A stretch of 64,000 nt of DNA from Pseudodesulfovibrio nedwellii. Lineage in GTDB: Bacteria; Desulfobacterota; Desulfovibrionia; Desulfovibrionales; Desulfovibrionaceae. Below are positions 1 to 6,642 of this stretch, in pieces. The position numbers and the translations under genes were made by a program. The DNA is taken from assembly GCF_027923765.1 (NCBI RefSeq), contig NZ_AP026709.1, positions 2,958,501 through 3,022,500 on the forward strand. Direction: 5' to 3'. Every line of letters starts with the position of its first letter. Positions within the stretch are counted from its first letter, which is position 1. Under the pieces are notes generated by a model. The model ran no database searches. It worked only from the letters and a program-made list of their open reading frames with translations, and was not told where the DNA came from.

Positions 1-1
1 G

Positions 2-52
2 GAAGTTGATATTTTGGTGAAATTGAAATTCCTTGAAGAGTATATGAAATAA
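2..52 (+). CDS. possible 3' end of a gene cut by the window edge
   Basis: An open frame enters from the left edge and encodes about 16 residues ending in EEYMK before TAA at 50-52. A GC-rich hairpin followed by a T run comes directly after it, as expected for the end of a transcription unit. No domain can be recognised. The caveat is that the second repeat copy near 46220 also starts just after a similar AAATAAGGA stretch, so the stop codon may belong to the repeat boundary. Confidence 0.3.
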   Translation, partial: EVDILVKLKFLEEYMK

Positions 53-55
53 GGA

Positions 56-82
56 AGGGCCGCTTTGGAAGCGGCCTTTTTG
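56..82 (+). terminator. rho-independent terminator at left edge of repeat copy 1
   Basis: GGCCGCTT and AAGCGGCC flank a TGG loop and are followed by TTTTTGTT. A shorter version (GCCGC, loop TTTCAT, GCGGC, then a T run) lies at the same place in the second repeat copy at about 46232-46256. Confidence 0.7.
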
Positions 83-547
83 TTAGGAAGATGTGCCTTC
101 GGCGAGAGTCATTGTTGGGCGCTGAAGCACCCAAGGCTTTCCATGCCCTGCGCGGGCGGCGGATCTTTTTGGCTGAACCGCCCCAAAAAGAACCAAAAAA
201 CTCGGCTCACTAGTTTGGCCGCCCCCATGATCTGCGGCAAGAATCTGATCCAATCGAGTCGGCTCCACCCGATTAAAAGTATAATCCCTTCCTCTTCCTT
301 TATCCCCCAGTCTAAGACAAATTATCTGACTCCTTTATAAGAGCCGCCTCCTTCGATTGGTTAGCTTCTAAGCAGCCAATCAAAGGCTGGGTTCCGTCTT
401 CGTCTGGTTTGGGAGGGAAAGAAATCGTCTTCGGAGGGAGAGCGGTGTTGGGGTGCTGGAGCACCCCAAGGCCCTCTGTGGATAACGAAGAGCCTTAAAT
501 CAGAAATGGACACCTACACCGAGAAATCCCTTACAACGACGAACAAT

Positions 548-663
548 TGATAACGGGCCTTAGAGCCTGTCTCGCGTGGCGAATCGTAGCCCGACCGAGT
601 CTGCTGTCACAGACAATCCTGTCGGGCAGTGGAGCCGCGTACAGGCTCTTAGGACCGCTATCA
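548..663. other. conserved long stem-loop inside repeat copy 1
   Basis: Bases 548-569 pair with 642-663 at 19 of 22 positions. Nested inside are CCCGAC/GTCGGG (590-595/621-626) and GTCTG/CAGAC (599-603/610-614). The equivalent stem in copy 2 pairs at 21 of 22 positions (two of them wobbles). The ninth pair changes from G:C here to A:U there, so pairing is kept although both bases changed. Confidence 0.7.
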
Positions 664-761
664 GGCTCACACCGAAAAGGCGTTTTTTGCCTCCTTTTTT
701 TCGCCTCAAAAAAAGCAGGTCGCCGTAAAGGCGAAACCTTTTTAATAAAGACCGTTTGTAC

Positions 762-856
762 CTTCACTGCGAAGCACGCAACGCCCACCAAAAAAAGTAC
801 CCCTTTTTCCCTTTATCTTCATTGCGGTCGCCCGCAACGCCTACCAAGAAAGTACA
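762..856. repeat. short direct duplication at right end of repeat copy 1
   Basis: A block of about 39 bases at 762-800 (TTCACTGCGAAGCACGCAAC onward) recurs in diverged form at 818-856 (TTCATTGCGGTCGCCCGCAA onward). Both end in CTACCAAGAAAGTAC-like sequence. Copy 2 at 47 kb has only one such block, so this is a local duplication or rearrangement at the repeat edge. Confidence 0.55.
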
Positions 857-879
857 CACTCAAAAAAAGGAACCTTACA

Positions 880-1662
880 CTATCGAAGAAGAAGCCTCTG
901 CGCAGCAGAAAAGCACCGTCGGCGGACTAACCCCGAGACGATGAGCGTCCCCAACGAAGTTGACGCAACCAACATCAGCATGACCACGATTTGATAACGA
1001 ATGGCTATGAGTGGATCAGTCCCGGATAAAATCTGACCGGTCATCATTCCCGGCAGAGACACGAGCCCTACGGCCATAAGCGAATTGATGGACGGGATCA
1101 TTCCCGCCTTGATCGCATTGCGCAGGATGTCCTGCGAGGCTTCGCGATAATCCGCGCCAAGTGCGAGTTTCATTTCCACCTCTTCCCGTCGAGTTTTGAG
1201 GTCTGAGAAGAGTCGATCCAGACAAATGGAAATTGCGGTCATGGAATTCCCGACAATCATACCTGCCAGCGGGATGAAATATTGTGGAGTCCACCATGGC
1301 TTGGCTCCGACAATCACGCCGGTAACGAGCATGGTGACGAGTGAATAGGTAACGATCATGGAGAGAAATGTCGGGATGACAAAGGGGATGGCTTTTTCAG
1401 ACACACGGCCACGTATGATATGCACAGCCGCAGTGACCATGCCTGTAAATATGAGCAGTACGAGCCAGCTTATATTTGCACTGAAAACGAATTTGAGGAC
1501 GTAGCCCATGAGAAAAAGTTGAGCAAATGTTCGGATGGTGCCGATGAAGAGATCTCGCCCAAGGCCGAGATTATATTTGAAGGACGTGACGCCTGCCAAC
1601 AGCACGAATCCGAGACAGAGGGAGAGTTGAAGCGGACCTATTTCAATGATGGATTGGGTCAT
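880..1662 (-). CDS. fetB: FetB-family ABC transporter permease (putative iron exporter)
   Basis: Polytopic inner-membrane protein of 260 residues, about the usual length for the UPF0014/FetB (YbbM) family, with several hydrophobic segments. The family partners with a small ATPase to export iron and ease oxidative stress in E. coli; substrate here is inferred. Family-like sequence includes GMIVGNSMTAISICLDRL in the middle and an EVEMKLALGA stretch typical of the cytoplasmic loop. Its ATG overlaps the last bases of the upstream ATPase gene by 4 bp, so the two are translationally coupled. The gene ends where the repeat-flanking DNA begins. Confidence 0.85.
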   Translation of the reverse strand: MTQSIIEIGPLQLSLCLGFVLLAGVTSFKYNLGLGRDLFIGTIRTFAQLFLMGYVLKFVFSANISWLVLLIFTGMVTAAVHIIRGRVSEKAIPFVIPTFLSMIVTYSLVTMLVTGVIVGAKPWWTPQYFIPLAGMIVGNSMTAISICLDRLFSDLKTRREEVEMKLALGADYREASQDILRNAIKAGMIPSINSLMAVGLVSLPGMMTGQILSGTDPLIAIRYQIVVMLMLVASTSLGTLIVSGLVRRRCFSAAQRLLLR

Positions 1663-2312
1663 TGCGCCACCAGCCCTTTGTCGAGAATAGAGACGATTTG
1701 ATTGACGCCTTCCGGTGTTTTTTCAGAGTGGGAAATCATGATGACCGTGATTCCCTGACGACTGAGTTCCATTGTTTTTTTGAGCACGACTTCTGCGCTT
1801 TCCGGGTCGAGTGAAGCGGTGGGTTCATCCAACAAAATAACTTCCGGGTGGAGTAACAGGCTGCGAATAAGGCATATCCGTTGTGATTGGCCTACGGACA
1901 ACCTGTTCGCTTCGCTGTCCAGTGTTATCCCTGTGAGTAGAAATGAATCCAAGTACCCTGTGAGTTCCAGATCAGCAGGAGGAGTGACGTTTTTATTGGA
2001 ATGGAAGGAGAAGGGGAGCAACAGGTTGTCACGCACGGTTCCGGGAAGCAGGGTGGGCATTTGTTGAACATATGCCACGCACCGGCGCAGGGATGCCGGA
2101 GCAATGTCCGTGATGTCACATTCCTTATATTGAATGCTGCCGGCCTGAATTTCTTCCAACCGGCAGAGCAGGCGGAGCAGCGTGGACTTTCCTGAACCGG
2201 ATGGCCCTCGTACGAGATAATACGCCCCTTGCTCGAAAGTCAGATTGGCATCGTGCAAAATGGCTGGGCCATTCGGGTATGAAAAGGATACGGATTCAAG
2301 AGTTAAACACAT
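1659..2312 (-). CDS. fetA: FetA-family ABC transporter ATP-binding protein
   Basis: Cytoplasmic ATPase of 217 residues that would energise the adjacent permease. Visible motifs are Walker A GPSGSGKST, the signature LSVGQSQRI, Walker B VILLDEPTASLD and the switch histidine in MISHSE. Length and partner fit FetA (YbbL). It sits 3 bp downstream of the TPR gene's stop and overlaps the permease start by 4 bp, making a tight three-gene unit. The signature has VGQSQ where many transporters have SGGQ-type sequence. Confidence 0.87.
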   Translation of the reverse strand: MCLTLESVSFSYPNGPAILHDANLTFEQGAYYLVRGPSGSGKSTLLRLLCRLEEIQAGSIQYKECDITDIAPASLRRCVAYVQQMPTLLPGTVRDNLLLPFSFHSNKNVTPPADLELTGYLDSFLLTGITLDSEANRLSVGQSQRICLIRSLLLHPEVILLDEPTASLDPESAEVVLKKTMELSRQGITVIMISHSEKTPEGVNQIVSILDKGLVAQ

Positions 2313-2315
2313 GCG

Positions 2316-3119
2316 TTATTCTTCTTTATTGATATATGCCAAAAATTTGTTGGCTTCTTCGAAAGAAGGATTCAGTTCAAGCGCCTTGGCCAGGTTCGCT
2401 TTGCATTCGTCCTTTTCGCCTTGTTCAAAATAGGCACGGGCGATATTGTAGTAGAGGTTCTCGTCGTTTTCAGTGATTTCAAGAGCGCGGGTATAATACT
2501 CAACGGCCTGATCAAGTAGCTTGGATTTGCGTAGGTTGATGCCGAACTCGTTGAATAAATGCTTGTGTTCGGGCGTAAATGCTGCGTCTAGACAGACCAC
2601 TCGTTCGAAGATATCTCCCGCTTTTTCCGTTTCACCTCGTTCCATATATGTCAGGCCGAGACCAAAGTTGGCGCGTACGTTTTGCTCGTCGAAGTTCAGT
2701 GTGGCTTCATACTCAAATTGAGCTGAGTAGAGTGCCCCCTGTTCGCGTTGATTTTCGGCGCGTTTCAAGGTGGAGTCCATCTCCTGCATTCTTGGATAAA
2801 CTTCTGCCTGATAGTATTCCAATTCCGGGTCGAATTTTTCCAGAAAATCGGGCAATGGGAAACCTTCCTTAGGCCCGGAGGGGATGTTGTTATTATTGAG
2901 AGGTTGGACCATGACTACTCGTCCATTCTCATCTTGATCAGCTTCTTCGGCAAACCAGTAAGACTTCTGGATAGCCTTGCGGGAAGTGGTGCCGGTGCCG
3001 ACTCTGTTGACTGATTGAGAAGAGAAGACTCCAAAGATTTTTTCGAGTTCCACATCTTCGGGAATAGTGACGGTCTCCATGGGTTCATCCGGGGTGACCT
3101 TGTTTTTATCTTGGTTCAC
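2316..3119 (-). CDS. tetratricopeptide-repeat protein
   Basis: Soluble protein of 267 residues, no signal peptide, starting at a GTG preceded by GAGGA. The N-terminal third is charged and low in recognisable structure. From about residue 115 to the end there are four or five TPR units (for example NFGLGLTYMERGETEKAGDI and LYYNIARAYFEQGEKDECKA). TPR arrays bind partner proteins; no enzymatic motif is seen. It is the first gene of the unit with fetAB, which may be chance co-transcription. Confidence 0.8.
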   Translation of the reverse strand: MNQDKNKVTPDEPMETVTIPEDVELEKIFGVFSSQSVNRVGTGTTSRKAIQKSYWFAEEADQDENGRVVMVQPLNNNNIPSGPKEGFPLPDFLEKFDPELEYYQAEVYPRMQEMDSTLKRAENQREQGALYSAQFEYEATLNFDEQNVRANFGLGLTYMERGETEKAGDIFERVVCLDAAFTPEHKHLFNEFGINLRKSKLLDQAVEYYTRALEITENDENLYYNIARAYFEQGEKDECKANLAKALELNPSFEEANKFLAYINKEE

Positions 3120-3518
3120 GACATGTCCTCGATTGGTTTCAATTTATCGTGTGTGAATAAAAAAATACACGGCAGAGCCATGAATGGCAACTGGCAGAGG
3201 TGTCGATTGAACGACAAAATAACACGTTTACAGGATGCGTGCATCCGATCTGTTGCCGTGTGTGGTGATGCAAAAGTTTGAGCCTTTTATTGATGCGGAG
3301 AACAGACGTTTCCGACGAACATTCGTTTGATAGAATATGAGAAAAAAAGATGTATCCATTGTAAAAAAATGAGCATCCTCTCCCTGACCCTCCAAGGTGA
3401 CAATCCGGTTTGTTTCGGGTAAACGCAAAGACGGCGAATTACCGTCTTCTGGATCGAATGATTGCAGAAGATTTTATATAATGTAGATAATTGTTGATGT
3501 TTCAAGGAGACTCCACTG
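3120..3518. other. intergenic region between TPR gene and XRE-cupin gene
   Basis: About 400 bases separating divergent genes, so it should hold promoters for both. Visible: a hairpin AAGACGG/CCGTCTT (3428-3434/3442-3448), a TATAAT at 3477-3482 that could be the -10 box of the rightward gene though no good -35 is spaced with it, and the Shine-Dalgarno AAGGAG just before 3519. No convincing ORF or known riboswitch fold was seen. Confidence 0.45.
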
Positions 3519-4079
3519 ATGGACAATGTCGGCAAAAGGATTCAGTCCTACCGAGAAAAACAGAATCTGACCATTGAGGATTTAGCCAATCGAACCACTT
3601 TGAGCGAAGAGTTCATTCGCGCCGTTGAAGACGAGGACATGTATCCTTCCTTGCAGCCGCTCGTGAAATTGGCACGCGCATTAGGGGTGCGGCTTGGTAC
3701 CTTTATGGATGACCATGTGTCCCGTGATCCGTTGATCACGCGTCTTGATGAGCGCACAGAAGAATTGGTCATGCATCCTGCCGGAAAGGAACCGGGGTTG
3801 AAGTTTCATTCCCTTGGCAAGGGCAAGACCGATCGCCATATGGAACCTTTTTTTATCGAGTTGATGCCCGAATCCGCTAAGGACGAGCACCTTTCCTCTC
3901 ATGAAGGTGAAGAATTTATCATAGTTCACTCCGGTAAGGTTCGCATCAAATACGGCCAGGAAGAGACCATTCTTGAAAAAGGAGATTCCTCCTATTTCAA
4001 CTCCGTGGTACCGCACAATGTGGCGTGTGCCGGTGATGAAATGGCCGAAATCTATGCTGTCCTCTACTTCCCAGAATAG
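3519..4079 (+). CDS. XRE-family regulator with C-terminal cupin domain
   Basis: Protein of 186 residues. Residues 5-60 form a Cro/C1-type helix-turn-helix (NLTIEDLANRTTLSEEFI followed by PSLQPLVKLARALGV). Residues 105-180 form a cupin barrel with HEGEEFIIVHSGK and the second motif GDSSYFNSVVPHN. Such proteins usually sense a small metabolite through the cupin and control an adjacent catabolic gene. The start has AAGGAG eight bases upstream. Nine bases separate it from the acyl-CoA ligase gene, so local control of that ligase is likely. The same two-gene arrangement recurs at 5998-8277. Confidence 0.88.
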   Translation: MDNVGKRIQSYREKQNLTIEDLANRTTLSEEFIRAVEDEDMYPSLQPLVKLARALGVRLGTFMDDHVSRDPLITRLDERTEELVMHPAGKEPGLKFHSLGKGKTDRHMEPFFIELMPESAKDEHLSSHEGEEFIIVHSGKVRIKYGQEETILEKGDSSYFNSVVPHNVACAGDEMAEIYAVLYFPE

Positions 4080-4088
4080 GGGGGCGTC

Positions 4089-5729
4089 ATGACAGCACTT
4101 CGCGAAATAACCCTTGGACAACTTTTGGACGAGGCCGTTGAAAAGTGGCCTGATCAGGACGCCGTGGTCTACGTGGATCGCGACTTTCATTTGACCTATG
4201 AGGAATTCGGCGATTTGGTGGATACCATCGCCAAAGGTCTTATGGGACTGGGTGTGCAAAAGGGTGAAAAGGTGGCTATCTGGGCGAATAATGTCCCTTA
4301 TTGGGTCGCCTTGCAGTTCGCCACAGCCAAGATCGGGGCCATTCTGCTTACGGTCAACACTCATTATCGTTCACACGAACTTAAATATTTGCTTGAGCAT
4401 TCCGAGGCCGAAAATCTGTTCATCATTGGCGAATATCGGGGGCATGATTATCTCGCCTCGGTGTACGAGCAGGTGCCGGAACTCAAGGTGCAGGAACGTG
4501 GTCAGCTTCATACCAACACGTTTCCTCATCTTAAGCGTGTATTTTACCTTGGTCACGAAAAGCATCGTGGCATGTATTCCATTCCTGAATTGCAGGCCAT
4601 GTCCGCTATGGTCTCCGATCAGGATTACAAGGCCCGTCAAGCGGGGATTGATGCGCATGATGTTGTCAATATGCAATACACCTCCGGGACCACGGGGTTC
4701 CCCAAGGGCGTGCAGCTTTCTCATTACAACATTGCCAACAACGGGTACTGGATCGGCAAGAACCAGAACTTTCAGCCAGGTGACCGGCTTGCTTTGACTG
4801 TGCCATTGTTCCATTGCTTCGGCTGTGTGCTTGGCGTACTCGCCTGCGTCAACCATGGTGTGGCCATGATTATTCTTGAGGACTTTGTACCCACGGATGT
4901 CATGCTCGCCATTGATCAGGAAAAATGTACTGCGGTGTATGGCGTGCCAACGATGTTTATAGCCATGCTTGATCATGCCATGTTTGATCGTTTCGATTAT
5001 TCCTCCCTGCGTACTGGCATTATGGCTGGTTCGCCATGTCCGGTGGAAGTCATGAAGCGGGTTATGGACAAGATGAACATGAAAGAGATCACCATCTGTT
5101 ATGGCCTCACCGAGGCCAGTCCGGTGATGAGTCAGACCACCATCGGTGATACCATCGAGCACATGACCGAGACCGTTGGTCCGGCTATGCCCGAAGTGGA
5201 GATTCGCATTACTGATCCCGAAACGGGTGAAAAATGTGCCTCCGGTGTTCAAGGTGAGGTTTGTTGTCGTGGTTATAATGTAATGACGGGCTACTACAAT
5301 AACGAGAAAGCCACGATTGCCGCTATTGATACCGATGGCTGGCTGCATTCCGGTGATCTCGGTGTTATGGATGATGACGGTTATTTGTCCATTACAGGTC
5401 GTCTCAAGGATATGATCATTCGTGGCGGAGAGAATATCTATCCGCGCGAAATCGAGGAGTTTCTCTACACTATGGAGGGCGTTCTCGATGTACAGGTAGC
5501 TGGTGTGCCTAGCGAAAAGTTTGGCGAACAGGTCGGTGCTTTTGTTATTCTCAAGGAAGGCGTTGAACTGGAACCTGAAGATGTCATCGACTATTGCCGT
5601 GGCAAGATCGCTCGTTACAAGATTCCGAAATACGTCACGTTTATGACTGAATATCCCATGACTGCATCCGGGAAAATTCAGAAATATAAATTGCGTGACC
5701 ACGCAGCCACCCTGTGGCCGGACGCGTAG
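4089..5729 (+). CDS. AMP-forming acyl-CoA synthetase (FadD-like)
   Basis: ANL-superfamily enzyme of 546 residues that adenylates a carboxylic acid and transfers it to CoA. Motifs in order: P-loop YTSGTTGFPKG near residue 200, CYGLTEASP near 340, SGDLGVMDDDGYLSITGRLKDM near 420 (A8 hinge) and the catalytic lysine region MTASGKIQKYKL near the end. Full length. It resembles medium/long-chain acyl-CoA ligases; exact substrate cannot be read from sequence. Start ATG at 4089 follows GGGGGCGTC. Co-transcribed with the XRE-cupin gene upstream and closed by a hairpin at 5746. Confidence 0.9.
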   Translation: MTALREITLGQLLDEAVEKWPDQDAVVYVDRDFHLTYEEFGDLVDTIAKGLMGLGVQKGEKVAIWANNVPYWVALQFATAKIGAILLTVNTHYRSHELKYLLEHSEAENLFIIGEYRGHDYLASVYEQVPELKVQERGQLHTNTFPHLKRVFYLGHEKHRGMYSIPELQAMSAMVSDQDYKARQAGIDAHDVVNMQYTSGTTGFPKGVQLSHYNIANNGYWIGKNQNFQPGDRLALTVPLFHCFGCVLGVLACVNHGVAMIILEDFVPTDVMLAIDQEKCTAVYGVPTMFIAMLDHAMFDRFDYSSLRTGIMAGSPCPVEVMKRVMDKMNMKEITICYGLTEASPVMSQTTIGDTIEHMTETVGPAMPEVEIRITDPETGEKCASGVQGEVCCRGYNVMTGYYNNEKATIAAIDTDGWLHSGDLGVMDDDGYLSITGRLKDMIIRGGENIYPREIEEFLYTMEGVLDVQVAGVPSEKFGEQVGAFVILKEGVELEPEDVIDYCRGKIARYKIPKYVTFMTEYPMTASGKIQKYKLRDHAATLWPDA

Positions 5730-5745
5730 AATAAAGATGAAGACT

Positions 5746-5775
5746 GGGGGAAACCTTTTGAAAGAGGTTTCCCCC
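5746..5775 (+). terminator. hairpin after first acyl-CoA ligase gene
   Basis: GGGGGAAACCT and AGGTTTCCCCC form an 11-bp stem with an 8-base loop shortly after the stop at 5729. No strong T run follows, so it may be a terminator or an mRNA 3' protector. Confidence 0.6.
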
Positions 5776-5888
5776 AAACCCTCATCTAGAACTTTCAGAC
5801 GTGCCGTCAGAGAGCTTAATGGGGGATATAAAGACACGTTGGCGGCGTGTTGGTGGCAAGCAAAGGGGAAAATGTTGCTTGTCAGGAA

Positions 5889-5965
5889 GAATCCTCCACC
5901 CCGCAGGGGTGGCGATAAAAAGTTTTGGAGGATTCTCAAGGAACCTTTTTTAAAAGGTTCCTTGA
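5889..5965. repeat. two adjacent inverted repeats upstream of second XRE-cupin gene
   Basis: GAATCCTCC (5889-5897) pairs with GGAGGATTC (5927-5935) and encloses a small CCCC/GGGG hairpin. It is followed directly by TCAAGGAACCTTTT/AAAAGGTTCCTTGA (5936-5965). The second ends in an AAGGTTCCTTGAGCCGCCGG sequence that I associate with dispersed intergenic hairpins in desulfovibrios (memory, not verified). They may terminate read-through into the next module. Confidence 0.6.
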
Positions 5966-5997
5966 GCCGCCGGAGGCACTTCTTACAGGAGGTATAT

Positions 5998-6546
5998 ATG
6001 GAACAGTACAAGGAAATTGCGCCCCGTTTGGTGGGATTGCGAGAAGGAATCGGCTGGACCGTTGCTGAGATGGCAGACCTTTTGGGCCTGCCGGAAGACA
6101 AAGTTGCCGGGTATGAATCCGGGACAGTCGAGATTCCGGTTGGGTACATGTTGGATGTTTCCCGGCTGTGTCGGGTCGATCTGACCACGCTCATTTCCGG
6201 GCGAGAACCCCACCTGAAATCGTATTCCGTTGTCCGTAAAGACGAAGGGTACGCTGTGGATCGTCGCAAGGATTATGACTACAAGTCTTTGGGGTACAAG
6301 TTCGCCGGACGCGAAATGGAGCCGTTTTTGATCACGGTACCACCGAAACCCGAAGAAGAAATGGTCGAGACTGCACACCGTGGACAGGAATTTATGTACG
6401 TCCTTGAAGGTCGTCTTGAAGTCCGTCTTGGTGGTGAATCTATTGTTGTTGAGCCGGGTGACTCTTTGTATTTCAGTTCCGAAACGCCTCATGCTCTGCG
6501 TGGTATGGATGGCAAAGAAGTAAAATTCCTTGATGTGATTCTGTAG
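5998..6546 (+). CDS. XRE-family regulator with C-terminal cupin domain (second copy of module)
   Basis: Protein of 182 residues. The start is chosen at the ATG at 5998 because AGGAGG lies 6 bases upstream; in-frame sequence further upstream overlaps the intergenic hairpins. Residues 5-62 form a helix-turn-helix (WTVAEMADLLGLPEDKVAGYE) and residues 105-182 a cupin (HRGQEFMYVLEGR, then GDSLYFSSETPHAL). Same architecture as the protein at 3519 but clearly diverged, so the pair is old. It precedes an acyl-CoA ligase by about 100 bases and probably regulates it. Confidence 0.87.
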   Translation: MEQYKEIAPRLVGLREGIGWTVAEMADLLGLPEDKVAGYESGTVEIPVGYMLDVSRLCRVDLTTLISGREPHLKSYSVVRKDEGYAVDRRKDYDYKSLGYKFAGREMEPFLITVPPKPEEEMVETAHRGQEFMYVLEGRLEVRLGGESIVVEPGDSLYFSSETPHALRGMDGKEVKFLDVIL

Positions 6547-6642
6547 GGTTGGCCGATTTTTTGGTCCGCCCGGAACAAGGTATGTCATTTTTTATGTGCA
6601 AAAAAAACGCAAAATTGATTCAGAATCACGGAGTTATTTATC

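Larger units (their letters stand above)
52..816. repeat. long dispersed intergenic repeat, copy 1
   Basis: About 765 bases align with 46228-47082 along most of their length by eye. Landmarks shared by both copies are the terminator-like hairpin at the left end, the TTGGGGTGCT/AGCACCCCAA hairpin (448-469 here), a long stem (548-569 pairing with 642-663) enclosing smaller stems (590-595/621-626 and 599-603/610-614), and the block ending in CCACCAAAAA. Substitutions and small indels are spread throughout. Reading frames in it are not conserved in a protein-like way. It fills the space downstream of fetB. No transposase or terminal inverted repeat is visible, so I call it a dispersed non-coding element of unknown function. 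Confidence 0.8.

Noticed and set aside
65..340. ORF in repeat copy 1 (84-91 residues) whose C-terminal two thirds resembles an ORF at 46266-46520
   Set aside because: The two share a stop, but a one-base indel breaks the frame upstream and nearly all substitutions in the shared part are amino-acid-changing. There is no ribosome site. This fits a conserved non-coding element rather than a protein.
547..930. 127-residue ORF across the repeat into the 3' end of fetB
   Set aside because: It overlaps the conserved stem and the end of the permease gene, has low-complexity Lys/Arg-rich content, and its frame is broken in copy 2.
3120..3518. Possible riboswitch upstream of the XRE-cupin gene
   Set aside because: Only one short hairpin (3428-3448) was found, without the conserved core of any known class.
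4371..6269. Very long minus-strand ORF opposite the first acyl-CoA ligase gene
   Set aside because: It is a shadow of strong plus-strand coding bias. The plus-strand gene has intact family motifs and a proper ribosome site.
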